This document shows, piece by piece, positions 24,207 through 36,062 of a stretch of 64,000 bases of DNA (the stretch's first letter is position 1; each line of letters opens with the position of its first letter). The DNA comes from Halichoerus grypus. Its lineage: Eukaryota; Chordata; Mammalia; Carnivora; Phocidae. Both the position numbers and the translations under genes were made by a program. The notes beneath the pieces are model-generated. The model worked only from the letters and a program-made list of their open reading frames with translations. It made no database searches and had not been told where the DNA came from. The DNA lies in contig NC_135721.1 in NCBI RefSeq assembly GCF_964656455.1, positions 85,602,754-85,666,753 of the forward strand, in the 5' to 3' direction.

Positions 24207-24468
24207 AAAAAATGATGATTAACATGTTAATGGTTCTAATGGAAAGAGTTGGTAAAAAATGACATACCAGTTAACAAAGAAATGAACATTCTAAGAAAAA
24301 AATGAAGAGGAAATGTTAAAACTAAAAAAAAAAAAAAAAAATAGACATATTGTAACAGAAAAGAAGAATGCCTTTGATGGACTCATCAGTAAACTTGACA
24401 TGGTTGAGGTAAGAATCAGTGAGCTTGGGGGCAACTGGGTGGCTCAGTCGGTTAAGAATCCAACTCTT

Positions 24469-26712
24469 AAAAAGAAATCAAAGGCATCCAAATTGGCAAA
24501 GAAGTCAAACTCTCATTCTTTGCAGATGATATGATACTTTATGTGGAAAATCCCAAAGACTCCACCCCAAAACTGCTAGAACTCATACAGGAATTCAGTC
24601 AAGTGGCAGGATATAAAATCAATGCACAGAAGTCAGTGGCATTCCTATACACCAACAACAAGTCAGAAGAAAGAGAAATTAAGGAGTCGATCCCATTTAC
24701 AATTGCTCCCAAAACCATAAGATACCTAGGAATAAATCTAACCAAAGAGGCAAAGGATCTGTACTCAGAAAACTATAAAATACTCATGAAAGAAATTGAG
24801 GAAGACACAAAGAAATGGAAAAACGTTCCATGCTCATGGATTGGAAGAACAAATATTGTGAAGATGTCAATCCTACCTAGAGCAATCTACACATTCAATG
24901 CAATCCCCATCAAAATACCATCCACTTTCTTCAAAGAAATGGAACAAATAATCCTAAAATTTGTATGGAACCAGAAAAGACCCCGCATAGCCAGAGGAAT
25001 GTTGAAAAAGAAAAGCAAAGCTGGCGGCATCACAATTCCGGACTTCCAGCTCTACTACAAAGCTGTCATCATCAAGACAGTATGGTACTGGCACAAAAAC
25101 AGACACATAGATCAATGGAACAGAATAGAGAGCCCAGAAATGGACCCTCAACTCTATGGTCAACTAATCTTTGACAAAGCAGGAAAGAATGTCCAATGGA
25201 AAAAAGACAGTCTCTTCAACAAATGGTGTTGGGAAAATTGGACAGCCACATGCAGAAGAATGAAACTGGACCATTTCCTAACACCACACACAAAAATAGA
25301 CTCCAAATGGTTGAAAGACCTCAATGTGAGACAGGAGTCCATCAAAATCCTAAAGGAGAACACAGGCAGCAACCTCTTCGACCTCAGCCGCAGCAACTTC
25401 TTCCTAGAAACATCGCCAAAGGCAAGGGAAGCAAGGGCAAAAATGAACTATTGGGACTTCATCAAGATAAAAAGCTTTTGCAAAGCAAAGGAAACAGTCA
25501 ACAAAACCAAAAGACAACTGACAGAATGGGAGAAGATATTTGCAAATGACATATCAGATAAAGGGCTAGTATCCAAAATCTATAAAGAACTCATCAAACT
25601 CAACACCCAAAGAACAAAGAATCCAATCAAGAAATGGGCAGAAGACATGAACAGACATTTTTCCAAAGAAGACATCCAAATGGCCAGCAGACACATGAAA
25701 AAGTGTTCAATATCGCTCGGCATCAGGGAAATCCAAATCAAAACCTCAATGAGATACCACCTCACACCAGTCAGAATGGCTAAAATTAACAAGTCAGGAA
25801 ATGACAGATGTTGGCGGGGATGCGGAGAAAGGGGAACCCTCCTACACTGTTGGTGGGAATGCAAGCTGGTGCAGCCACTCTGGAAAACAGTATGGAGGTT
25901 CCTCAAAAAGTTGAAAATAGAGCTACCATATGATCCAGCAATTGCACTACTGGGTATTTACCCCAAAGATACAAATCTAGGGATCCGAAGGGGTACGTGC
26001 ACCCCGATGTTTATAGCAGCAATGTCCACAATAGCCAAACTGTGGAAAGAGCCAAGATGTCCATCAACAGATGAATGGATAAAGAAGATGTGGTATATAT
26101 ATACAATGGAATATTATGCAGCCATCAAAAGGAATAAGATCTTGCCATTTGCAACGACGTGGATGGAACTGGAGGGTATTATGCTGAGCGAAATAAGTCA
26201 AACAGAGAAAGACATGTATCATATGACCTCTCTGATATGAGGAATTCTTAATCTCAGGAAACAAACTGAGGGTTGCTGGAGTGGGGGGTGGGGTGGGAGG
26301 GATGGGGTGACTGGGTGATGGACACTGGGGAGGGTATGTGTTCTGGTAAGCGCTGTGAATTGTGCAAGACTATTGAATCTCAGATCTGTACCTCTGAAAC
26401 AAATAATGCAATATATGTTAAGAAAGAAAAAAAGAAGAAGAAGAATGTAGCAGGAGGGGAAGAATGAAGGGGGGGAAATCGGAGGGGGAGAAGAACCATG
26501 AGAGACGATGGACTCTGAGAAACAGACTGAGTGTTCTAGAGGGGAGGGGGTTGGGAGGATGGGTTAGCCTGGTGATGGGTATTGAGGAGGGCACGTTCTG
26601 CATGGAGCACTGGGTGTTATGCACAAGCAATGAATCATGGAACACTATATCTAAAACTAATGATGTAATGTATGGGGATTAACATAACAATAAAAAAATT
26701 AAAAAAAAAAAA
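24469..26712 (+). mobile_element. Young carnivore LINE-1, 5'-truncated (2.24 kb)
   Basis: This insertion holds the C-terminal half of ORF2, a two-part 3' UTR and a short A tail. Its target-site duplication is the 15-bp AAGAATCCAACTCTT, identical at 24454-24468 and 26713-26727. The 3' UTR has a proximal module (26241-26420, with CAAACTGAGGGTTGCTGGAG and CTGTACCTCTGAAACAAATA) ending in an internal A/GAA-rich tract, and a distal module (about 26420-26712). The uninterrupted coding frame and perfect target duplication both point to recent insertion. Lacking the promoter, ORF1, endonuclease and most of the RT, it cannot move on its own. Confidence 0.97.
24471..26240 (+). CDS. LINE-1 ORF2 protein, C-terminal 590 residues (truncated, no start of its own)
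   Basis: In LINE-1 this protein is an endonuclease/reverse transcriptase that copies element RNA into nicked genomic DNA. Only the C-terminal part is here. The frame opens at [10 protein letters not shown] just after a stop at the insertion junction, passes through the RT catalytic FADD (24519-24530), and runs without stop or frameshift to TGA at 26238-26240. The first in-frame ATG is at 24531, within the block after FADD, and is not a natural start. Counting from it, residues 427-444 form the Cys-rich motif C-X3-C-X7-H-X4-C of mammalian ORF2. The conserved [19 protein letters not shown] tail lies near the end. Full ORF2 is about 1,275 residues, so the endonuclease and RT palm N-terminal half are missing. 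Intact only because it is young; no function is expected. Confidence 0.93.
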   Translation, partial: KEIKGIQIGKEVKLSFFADDMILYVENPKDSTPKLLELIQEFSQVAGYKINAQKSVAFLYTNNKSEEREIKESIPFTIAPKTIRYLGINLTKEAKDLYSENYKILMKEIEEDTKKWKNVPCSWIGRTNIVKMSILPRAIYTFNAIPIKIPSTFFKEMEQIILKFVWNQKRPRIARGMLKKKSKAGGITIPDFQLYYKAVIIKTVWYWHKNRHIDQWNRIESPEMDPQLYGQLIFDKAGKNVQWKKDSLFNKWCWENWTATCRRMKLDHFLTPHTKIDSKWLKDLNVRQESIKILKENTGSNLFDLSRSNFFLETSPKAREARAKMNYWDFIKIKSFCKAKETVNKTKRQLTEWEKIFANDISDKGLVSKIYKELIKLNTQRTKNPIKKWAEDMNRHFSKEDIQMASRHMKKCSISLGIREIQIKTSMRYHLTPVRMAKINKSGNDRCWRGCGERGTLLHCWWECKLVQPLWKTVWRFLKKLKIELPYDPAIALLGIYPKDTNLGIRRGTCTPMFIAAMSTIAKLWKEPRCPSTDEWIKKMWYIYTMEYYAAIKRNKILPFATTWMELEGIMLSEISQTEKDMYHMTSLI

Positions 26713-27879
26713 AAGAATCCAACTCTTGGTTTCAGCTCAGGGTCATGATCTCAGGGTCCTGGGATTGAGCCACAGGTCAGTTTGTGCACTCAGCACAGAG
26801 TCTGCATGGGATTTTCTTTCTCCCTCTCTCTCCTCTCTTCCCTCCCACTTGTGCACATGCTCTCTCTCTCTCAAATAAATAAATAAAATCATAAAAAAAG
26901 AGAACAGTGAGCTTGAAGAAAGTTCAATAGGGACTTCCCAAACTGAAATAAAATAGGAAAATATAATTTTTAAAAAGCAGAACATCAAAGAACTGTGACA
27001 CAATTTCAAAATATGTAATAGATGCATAATTGTGATGCCAAAAGAGAAGTAAGAGAAAGTGGATGGAAAAAATAATTGAGAACTTTCCAAAATTAATGAC
27101 ATACATCAAATCACAGATTCAGGATCTCTGAGAACACCGACCAGGACAAATACCTCAAAAAGTGCAGTTGGCATATCATGTGCAAACCTCAGAGAAATAA
27201 AGATGAAAAGAAAAATCTTGAAATTGGCTGGGGGAGGAGACAGGGACATCCTACCTATACAGGAACAAAGATAAAGATTAGATCAGACTTCTCAGCAGAA
27301 ACTATGCATGCACGAAGTGAGTAGAGTAAAATATTTAATTGTGGAAGGCAAAAAACACCATCCCAGATTCTATATTCAATGGGATTATTCTTCAAAAGTA
27401 AAGATTCCCAGACAAACAAAAATGCAGGAATTCATTGCTGGCAGACAGCTTACAATTTTTTTTTTAAGTTTTCTTAATGAGGAAAGAAAGAGATTTGCTC
27501 AGAAATTTGAATCTACATGATAAAAGAAAGACCACTGTAGAAAGAATAAATGGAGGGGAAAATAAAAAAAATATATATTTTTTTCTTAAAATTAACTGAT
27601 ATAGTAGATGCATATTTATTTAAGGTAATAATAGTAACAATATATTGGGTGATCATAACACATGAATAAGTGATATGAATGACAAGAATATAATAAGGGA
27701 TGAGAAGGAGGAATTGAGAATATTGGGAATATGATATTCAAGATGAACTAAAAGTAGTTAAAATATAAACTGCAATCTCAAGTGTAATTATTATTTTTTT
27801 AAAGAAGAATAATTGATATAGTAAAAGAGGATCTAAAACAGAATCATATAAAATGCTCAATTAAAATGAGAAGAGGCAG

Positions 27880-28094
27880 AGGGGCACTTGGGTGGCACAG
27901 TCAGTTAAGCATCCATCTCTTGGTTTCAGCTCAGGTCGTGATCTCAGGGTCATGATCTCAGGGTCATGAGATTGAGCCCCTGTTGTGGCCCCACACTCAA
28001 TGCAGAGTCTGCTTAACTCTCTACCTCGCTTCCTCTGCCCTTCCTCCCACTCGCACACTCTCTCTCTAAAATAAATAAATAAATCTTTAAAAAA
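27880..28094 (+). mobile_element. CAN SINE with an internal 14-bp tandem duplication
   Basis: An older subtype (GGGCACTTGGGTGGCACAGT head, ACTCTCTCTCTAAAATAAAT end). TGATCTCAGGGTCA occurs in tandem at 27939-27952 and 27953-27966, which lengthens the body between the A and B box regions. The target-site copies GAAGAGGCAGA and GAAAAGGCAGA are imperfect. Confidence 0.95.
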
Positions 28095-28204
28095 AAGAAA
28101 AGGCAGAAAAAGATGGAAAGTTAATAAAAATATAAGGAATAAGTGAAGCAAATAGAGAATAGTTACAAATACGTTAGCTGCTAATCCAACTATATCAAAA
28201 ATCA

Positions 28205-28457
28205 CTTTGGGTGTGGGAAAAATAGGAAAATGGGATTAAGAGGTACTAACTTGCAGTTATAAAATTTGTAAGACATGGGATGTAATGTACAGCATAAGGA
28301 ATATATTAATAATATTATAACAAGTTGGTATGATGCCAGATGGTAACTAGGTTAATGGTGGTGATCACTTCGTAATGTATATTGTTGTTGAATCACTATG
28401 TTGTCCATCTGAAATTAATATAATATTGTATACCAACTACACTGCAAGAAAAAAAAA
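28205..28457 (+). mobile_element. L1MA-type 3' end inserted in copy B
   Basis: It carries TATGTTGTCCATCTGAAATT and TATTGTATACCAACTACACT, the sense form of the L1MA 3' terminus, followed by an A-rich tail. Copy B's ORF2 resumes immediately after it (AGAGAGATTGCCAGAGTGGA). Confidence 0.8.
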
Positions 28458-29259
28458 AGGATCACATCAAGCAGAATGCTCTAAGTAAACCAATTAAAAG
28501 AGAGAGATTGCCAGAGTGGATTAAAAATAACAAACAAACAAGAACCACCAAATATTATCTATAAGAAACCCACTTTAAATATAAAGACACAGATAGATTA
28601 GAGGGATAAAGATAGGTATTCCACACTAACACTAATCAAAAAAATGATAGCAATTTAAGACAAAGGTGACTCCAGAACCAGGGAAATCATCATGGGGAAA
28701 GAGGGCCATTACATAGTGATAAAGGAGTCAATTCTCCAAGAAGATATAATAACAGTCTTAACCATATGTGTACCTAACAATGGCATCAAAATATGTGAGG
28801 CAAAAACTGATAGAATTGATAGGAGAAATAGACAAATCCACTATTATAGCTGGAGACTTCAGTACTCCCATTTCGGTAATTGATAGATCAAGCAGGCAGA
28901 CAGTAAGACTAGAGTTGACCTAAACTCTACCATCAATCATCTTGATCTAATTGACATTTATAGAATGCTACATTCAACAACAGAACTCACATTGTTCTCA
29001 ATCTCATGTGGAACATTTACCAAGATAGACCACATTCCAGTCCTTAAAACATTGCTTACATCATTCAAAACAATAGAAATTCTACAATCTATGTTCTCAA
29101 ACCACAATGGAATTAACTTACAAATCAATAATAAAAAAGACATTTGGAACATACCTGAATATTTAGAGATGGGACAACTAATCCCTAAGAAGTTTCAAAA
29201 GAGAAATTTAAAAATAGTTATAAATTGCAATCAGAATGCTTCTATCAGATGGCAACTAC

Positions 29260-29365
29260 ACTCCTGGTGAGTACAGCATAATGTATAGACTTGTGGAATC
29301 ACTGTGTTGTACACCTGAAACTAATGTAACATTGTGCACAAACTATATCTCAATAAAAATAAAAT
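29260..29365 (+). mobile_element. Second short L1MA-type 3' end inserted in copy B
   Basis: GTGTTGTACACCTGAAACTA, AACATTGTGCACAAACTATA and CTCAATAAAAATAAAAT define a roughly 100-bp tail. It interrupts the ORF2 endonuclease part of copy B. Confidence 0.75.
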
Positions 29366-29662
29366 TAGTTAATTAATTAACATTAAAACTACATATTGGA
29401 AGAGTATACCATGTATCTAACTATATAAACCTGAAAATCACCAACTTAAGATATATTCTAAAAATATTGGACTTAAAAAGAAAAACATTATTTGGGCACC
29501 TAGGCAAAAAGAGCAAATTATATAAATGACAGAAAATTAGATTCTCATCAAACTTGTGTCAATAATGGTTTATGCCAAAGAAAAATGGAGTACTAATTCA
29601 AGATACTCAAAGAAAGAAAATGTTGAGTCAAAGATTTGACATCCAAGAATATAATTATTATT

Positions 29663-29900
29663 TAAGATTTCTTATGTATTTATGTATTTTTATGTATTTA
29701 TTTATGTATTTATGTATGTATGTATGTATTTATTTATAGAGATAGAGCACAGAGGGAGGGGCAGAGGGAGAGAGAATCTCAAGCAAATTCCGTGCTGATC
29801 CTGGAGCTCGACTCAGGGCTTGATCCCACGACCCTGAGACCATGACCTGAGCTGAAATCAAGAGTCAGACGCTCAACTGACTGAGCCACCCAGGCAGCCC
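29663..29900 (-). mobile_element. CAN SINE, antisense, with expanded tail repeat
   Basis: The head complement GACTGAGCCACCCAGGCAGC ends the element at 29900. Its tail has grown into a TATGTATT/TATTTATG mixed repeat over about 29673-29737. Flanks ATTATTATTTAAG and AAATTATTTTATC are weak target-site copies. Confidence 0.93.
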
Positions 29901-31720
29901 AAAAACAAAAATTATTTTATCAAAATTTTCGGGCTGCAACAAAAGTAGTGCTTACAGAAAATTTAAAGAACTAAGGGAATATTTCAGAAATGAAATATCT
30001 CAAATCAATATTCTCAGCTCCCACCTTAGAAAAATAGAGAAAGAAAAGCAAGTTAAGTCTGAAGTTAGCAAAAGAAAATAAATAAGAAAAAATAGAGCAG
30101 ATTTTAATTAAAGTACAGGGAAACAACAGAGAAAATAATCAAAACCCAACCTGATTCTTTGAAAAGATCCATAAAATTGATAAATTCTAGCCAGACTAAC
30201 TCAGAATAAAAGAGAGATGGAAAAAAATGAACGAGTATCAGAAATGAGAAAAAGCTTACCACTATTGATTCAATGGACCTTGAAAGAATAAGAAAATATT
30301 ATAAACAACTCTATACCCGCAAATTTTATAGTTTAGATGAAATTGATTAATTCCTTGAAAGATACAAACACACACAAGAAGAAGAAATCATCTGAATTCA
30401 CTGACATCTATTAATCAAATCAAAAACTAACAACTTTCAAAAAAATAAAGGATAAGATCAAATGATTTGACTAGTAAATTCCATGAATCATTTAAGAAAA
30501 AAATGATATGCATTCTCCACAATATTTTCCAGAAAATAGAAGTATAAGGAACACTTTCTAATTCATTGTATGAAGCTGGCATTACCCTAACACCAAAATC
30601 AGATAAAAACAAATAAAGAAAGGAAAACTACAGGCCAATGTACATGAACATAGGGGTAAAAATCCTCATGAACATAGATGTAACATACAAATATAGATGT
30701 AAAAATCTCTGTCATGGACATAGATGTAAAAATCCTTAATAAAATAACAAATCAAATCTAGCAATGTATTAAAAAATCATATACTATGACCCAGTGGGAT
30801 TTATTCCAAATATGCAAGGCTGATTCAACATTCAAAAATCAATTAATGCAATCCATAACTCCAAGAAGCTAAAGAAGAAAAAGCAAAGGACCATATCACT
30901 AGATGCAGAACAGCCATTGACAAAACCCAACAGCTATTCAGGATAAAATCTCTTAAAAAACGAGGAATATATGAGAACTTTATCAACTTGGTAAAGGACA
31001 TCGTAATAAAACCTACAGCTAACATCATACTTAATGGTGAGAAACTGGAAGCTTTCTCCCAAAGATCAGAAACAAAGCAAAGATGTCCTCTCTTCCCACT
31101 TCTAATTGACATAATACTAGAATCCTTAACTAGTGCAATGAGATAAAACAAAAGGAAATAACAAATATACAGGTTGGGAAGGAAGAAATTAAACTTTCTT
31201 TGTTCATAGATGACATTATTATTTGTGTGAACCTAAGGAATTGACAAAAAATAATTGGAGAAAGTAAATACATAAAATAGTAGTGAATTATAACCCAAAG
31301 TATAAAATAAATAACTACAAGCCCATACTGATATAAATAAATGTTTGAATAAATAGATATCTTGTGAAAAAGAATTCCAAATTATTTACGTAGATATGTA
31401 GATACTGTACCTTCAAAGAGATAGTACATAACCTCACTCCTTAAGTGAGTTGCACGTAGTGCCTCTCTTTCAATGGGGAAATGGGGAAAACAATGGCTTC
31501 ACAGTGAAGAGACCTAACCAACACTAACCCAGCTGGGTAATCGTGATTAACATCAACAGTGATATGTCATATTGATGGCACGTACCCTGGGAAGATGTAA
31601 TAAGAATGGCACTTTACCCCTGTGGTCTTCTTCCCAACAACCCATAACCATGATCTACCGAAGAGAAATGTATCAGATAAATTCCACTTGAGGCACTTTC
31701 TAGAAAATACCTGAGGTATC

Positions 31721-31854
31721 ATACCTCATAGAGGTATGATAGGTGGTGGCTGAGTGGTAATTGAAATCCATAATGTCGTACAATTTTATTTCTGAAGACC
31801 ATTTAGAATCTGTGTTCTCTATTAACAGTCAATAACTGGCTTTCACTAATCTAA
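31721..31854. other. Short unresolved segment after L1 copy B
   Basis: A near-palindrome, GAGGTATCATACCTC, is followed by ATAGAGGTATGATAGG over roughly 31711-31742, at the boundary with the L1 3' UTR. Confidence 0.5.
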
Positions 31855-31985
31855 TGATCCAAAACATATTTATTGGAAACTTAGAATGTTAAAGGCACTT
31901 TGGTAGACCCTACTGAAATTAAGAGAATTCAGAGAGATACTTTATCCTCAAGGTACCTCTTTAAACCACAGCTTTTTAAAAGAAA
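31855..31985 (-). mobile_element. LINE L2 3' end remnant, antisense
   Basis: The string AAAACATATTTATTGGAAAC, AAAGGCACTTTGGTAG, CTTTATCCTCAAGGTACCTC follows the antisense L2 end (ATTTATTGAGCACC..CCAGGCACT..GCCCTCAAGGAGCTC). Diverged. Confidence 0.55.
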
Positions 31986-32129
31986 AAAAAAATAGTATCC
32001 AATAAATGCCTTTTTTTCAAAAGCTGTGGATCAGATTTTGCCTTGCCAATGCTACTTCTTATCAGAGAAGTTCTGCCTCTTTATTGTAATAAGTATCCCA
32101 ACAAGCCTAAGATGATACATAATGAGGAT

Positions 32130-32250
32130 CACTGTTCTCTTATTTTCACAACCAGGAAGACCAAGGTGATTTGTCCAAGGTCAAGCAAAAATAAAGAGAA
32201 AGACTGAATTCCAATGTATCCACTCATCCACGCAGGCCTGGCTTAGAGTT
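32130..32250 (-). mobile_element. Possible MIR remnant, antisense
   Basis: TTATTTTCACAACCAGGAAG followed by TGATTTGTCCAAGGTCAAGC matches the antisense MIR core (CAGATGAGGAAACTGAGG..CTTGCCCAAGGTCACAC). Confidence 0.55.
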
Positions 32251-33394
32251 ATTTCATGTGAAAATGATTATATTGCAATTAAAACAAAAGTCCTCCAGGA
32301 TGAAACCTTGTCCTGAAAAGAATATATCACTTTTGAAGTTAATCCTAATACTTTATATTTCTTTTTTTTATTGTAAGCATTAAGAGTAAAACAAACAACA
32401 ACAAAAAATCTCCAGCAAAAGCATTTTTCATTTTAATACATTTTTAAAAGAAAGTATTCAATTTACAAGAAAACATTAGTGACATTTTTCACTTAAAATG
32501 CGGCACTATGACAAAGTGGAGGTCTACATCTGCTGATATTTTAGAATGAAAGAAAATCAGCAACTTTTCTGAGCGTCTTTGTAGATTTATGTAGTTCAGA
32601 TGTTTTAAGTAATCCAATCATTGTGTTACATTCTAGCCCCACATTTTCCACCTCCTGTAAGGGGAAACCATGGAAAACTATAGAAAAATTTGTCAATTTT
32701 ATTGAAACAAACACTCATTGAGTTTCTCCAGTATTCTCACATGCTTGTGGCACCTTTCAAGGAAATATTGTCTCTCCATACATTTCAACATTCCTATTCT
32801 TTTAAAGCCTCTGGAGAGATCATAATCCTATCACCAATCAGTTTATCTGTAACATACAAGGCATTTTAAAGGAACTCATCTGAATATCACAAGTTAGAAC
32901 TCTAATCCAGAACATAGGAATGTTTTGAAGCCAACATAAAGATCTGTGTTTTAGCCATAATCACTGTGGCGAAAAACTCAAGTCAAAACCCCTTAAGTAA
33001 GGCAAGGCTGTACCAGGCGTTTTGGAACATTTCACAAGGTAGTGAGAAAGGCAAGTAAACTGTGGATGTTCACTTTTCAGGCTTAGTGGGCCTTGATTGT
33101 TCTCACAATCTCATAATAGTGTCTGTACTACAGATAACCAAAGGGTTAGCAAGCATAAGGTATATACCTATTCTGTTCATCTAATGTGATTTGGAATGTT
33201 TCTCAAGAAGCCTCATATGCATAGTTCGTGGGGACTGAGAGGTGTAAGTCCATTAGAGCAGGCAAACAGCAGGTAACATCCTCACTAGTTAAAAATTTCA
33301 TTGAACAATTACTTTGTGTGGATCACTGTGATTTCTGCCATTTTGGACCTCGGTGCCCAGGGCATAATCTTCTTTTTGTTTTCTACCCACCCTT
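32251..33394. other. Unresolved, probably unique noncoding sequence
   Basis: No transposon or exon is recognised. Confidence 0.5.
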
Positions 33395-33410
33395 AAAATA
33401 TTATTTCTAA

Positions 33411-33596
33411 GGGACACCTGGGTGGCTCAGTGGGTTAAGCATCTGCCTTCAGCTCAGGTCATAATCCCAGGGTCCTGGGATCGAGCCTGCTCAGCGAGGA
33501 GTCTGCTTCTCCCTCTGCCTTCCGCTTCCCCTGCTTGTGCTCTCTCTCTCTCGCTATCTCTCTCTGACAAATAAATAAATAAAAATCTTTTAAAAA
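33411..33596 (+). mobile_element. CAN SINE
   Basis: A GGGACACCTGGGTGGCTCAG head, a slightly shortened body and an AAATAAATAAATAAAAATC tail. Target-site copies AAAATATTATTTCTAA (33395-33410) and AAAAATGTTATTTTTGA (33594-33609) are imperfect. Confidence 0.95.
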
Positions 33597-33597
33597 A

Positions 33598-33775
33598 ATG
33601 TTATTTTTGAGCCACCATTTTCTTAGCTGCACAATGGGTTTCACACCAGGGACCCGCAATATAGGGTCGCTGGGAAAGTAAGGGAACAATACACTGCACA
33701 TTCTCCTAATGGTGCCTGACACGGAATAAACACTCAATAAGTATGAGCTGTTATGATTACCATTAGATACAGTAC
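33598..33775 (+). mobile_element. MIR/L2-type 3' remnant
   Basis: TTCTTAGCTGCACAATGGGT and GGTGCCTGACACGGAATAAA..CACTCAATAAGTATGAGCTG match the MIR 3' half, with its terminal TGCCTGGCACATAG..GCTCAATAAATG signature shared with L2. Confidence 0.65.
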
Positions 33776-35979
33776 ATTTTTCGTGGAGAACATTAATTGC
33801 TGTATTATGCAATTCTATTTCATGACAAAATGTGTGGCAATTAAAAGAAACTTGTCTTTAAAATCTTTAGAAAGACTTCCAAACCATCAGAAACCTAATT
33901 CCAAGGGAAAGCTAATAAGCATATTGCTGTGTTGCCAAGATTCAAACGTGACTTCATTCCTTTAGCATGAGGAAAAAGAGTAAGACTTCGCTTTAAAGTG
34001 TTCTTTAAAGTTGTAAGAATGAAACTTGTCATAAATTAATTCCAGCATTTCAGGTTAGAATAAATTTCATATGATAACAACTTTGCATCTTTTCATTATT
34101 AATAGGATCATTGGACTCTTTCAAACTGCATTGTATTCAGCTTGATCTTTTTGTCTTTTGTGACACATGACTCTCCGTATTTTGATTGAGTGGCCTTTCA
34201 GAAATGATTTGTAATTTTCCTAAATTAATACATTTTATGCAAACAAATGACACAGTGATTCTTTGAAAATTCTGAGGCCACAAATGGTTTTCCCTTTAAT
34301 CTTTTGTTTCCAATCACTGAATGATCAAAGATATTTTATTTAAAATGAGTCATTTAATACATCGGGCCACCAGGTACAATTTGGATTGTCCATGGCACTG
34401 ACTTATGTTTACATTTCAAAGAGCTAGATAAATCTATCAATGACTATAACATGGAACTTTTACATTATAGTCTTCCTTAACTACTCCTACAGCCTCATAA
34501 ATTTTCTTTCACTTCTTTGGAAAAATACAAATGGAAAGAGCCCGAACATCTAAAGAAAGATCTTTCAGTTTCTTAAAATCTAGACCCTATTTCTGAACAA
34601 AATTATGCTGCTCTCACAACACTTTCCTTTTCCAGCCTCCCTCCATTCACTTAGTTTCTGTTCATTTACATTTTCTTTTTTTCAGTCTTCCTACATCCTA
34701 TCCCCAAAGCTCAGAGCTGCAGATGGAGGAGGAGAAAAGATAGAGGGAGAACATAGTCAAGCCTGCTGAGGATGTCTCTAGTCAGAATTGAGTGAGGGAG
34801 AGATTTTGAAACTCCTGATAAATGATAAAGGTCAGGAAACAATGCTTTTTGTTGCTATTTCTTATCCGGGAATATAAACAGATATACATACCTTCACGTT
34901 CACTTTCATCTTAAATTGGCTTTCCTATTAGATAGATCTACTCCATGATAGTACGCAGTCCCTTTTATCTTAAAATATTTTTCCTTCGATTATCTTCTAC
35001 TTGATATGCAAAAAGTAATAGTCATAATATGTAAAATCTATTGATGCTGGACAATGCAAAAAGGACCAAAATTTGAGCAGCATGTCACAATGTTCTCAAA
35101 ACTCCTGAGAAAGAATTTTCTAACGGTAATCATCTCTGGGTCAAAGCAAAATTGTCAGTGGCAAAATAAGAAAGCAATTTTTTTCATACAAAAGCTTTAT
35201 TAACACTGTTTATTTTGAGAGCCATGCAACAGATATTTAGGTTTGTGTTTTCAGGCTGCTTCCAACACATCAATAAAATTTCCCAAGACTCTGTAAGCCA
35301 GAATATTTTTCATTTTTTTTTTAAAGGATGATCCAATACCAAAATGACCTCGGCTCTTGGAAGAGCCACAAGGATTGGAATGTTTGGTATTTTTTCATTC
35401 TTCAATGCTCGTCATACTCCGGTTGCTTCCCCAGAAGGTTTAGTTTATCTCGGTATGTACTTGAACACTTATGTGTGTTTTCTTACAGATCACATAAGTG
35501 ATCATATTGACATTGAACACTATCTGTAAAACATATCAAGACACAATTCCCAGCCTAAGAAAAATAGAGCCTACGTCAGGAAAAAGACACCGTCAGTTCT
35601 GAAGATGCCTGAGAGTCAATCCCTTCACTAGAGCAATATATCTCCAGGAAGAAAAAACATATTTTCTAAAAACAACCTTTTTTTTTTTTCTATTTAGACT
35701 ATTACGATTATAGGTTTCTTGTGAGAAGCTGCATGTCATTCAATATTCACTACTAGTTGGATACATTGTTAGAATGCACTTCCACTAAAAATCTGTACTC
35801 TCTCAGAAAACCCGTTGTTAACATGTAATGAATAAATTAATCAGAGCTATTTTGTGCCCACCAGCAGGTCTCTGTGATTATATTGTAACCCACGCGTAAC
35901 AGGGATACCAGGGTTAAGTACCACAGGAAAGAAAAATATGACTAACACTACATAAAAGATGATGCCTAGTCAATTGTTT
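33776..35979. other. Unique-looking noncoding sequence
   Basis: Over 2 kb without recognisable transposon insertions. A T run lies at 35677-35689. No exon is recognised. Confidence 0.5.
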
Positions 35980-36062
35980 CTGAGTATGTAATCTTTATTA
36001 ACACATATTCAACTTCAAAGGGCTTAGCCTATTGTAGGTGCTCAGTAAATATTTATTGGATC
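35980..36062 (+). mobile_element. L2/MIR 3' terminus remnant
   Basis: TTGTAGGTGCTCAGTAAATATTTATTGGAT is the characteristic terminal block of these elements; I see no internal part. Confidence 0.5.

Larger units (their letters stand above)
24427..26900 (+). mobile_element. CAN SINE split by a younger L1 (parts 24427-24468 and 26728-26900)
   Basis: The 5' part carries GGGGCAACTGGGTGGCTCAG and stops at AATCCAACTCTT. The remainder resumes at GGTTTCAGCTCAGGGTCATG and ends in AAATAAATAAATAAAATC. Target-site copies AGAATCAGTGAGCTTG (24412-24426) and AGAACAGTGAGCTTG (26901-26915) show that it sits inside L1 copy B. Joining the two halves removes the L1 exactly at its own target duplication. Confidence 0.96.
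22940..31720 (+). mobile_element. Ancient LINE-1 (L1M), copy B, degraded and multiply interrupted
   Basis: The 5' part (22940-24426 and 26916-28200) matches the 5'UTR/ORF1-like part of copy A. ORF2 endonuclease sequence lies at 28470-29260 (AGGAGAAATAGACAAATCCA, then GGAGACTTCAGTACTCCCAT, equivalent to GDFS-TP). RT sequence lies at 29910-31250, where the catalytic FADD is replaced by F-I-D-D (CTTTGTTCATAGATGACATT, near 31197). The element then jumps to an L1MB/MC 3' UTR (ATCAACAGTGATATGTCATA and GGCACTTTACCCCTGTGGTC) to about 31720, so the C-terminal ORF2 is deleted. Frames are broken throughout. SINEs, a young L1 and two older L1 tails interrupt it. Confidence 0.8.

Noticed and set aside
24531..26240. 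Calling the 569-codon frame a functional reverse transcriptase gene
   Set aside because: The endonuclease, most RT motifs, ORF1 and the promoter are missing; the ATG lies inside a conserved block.
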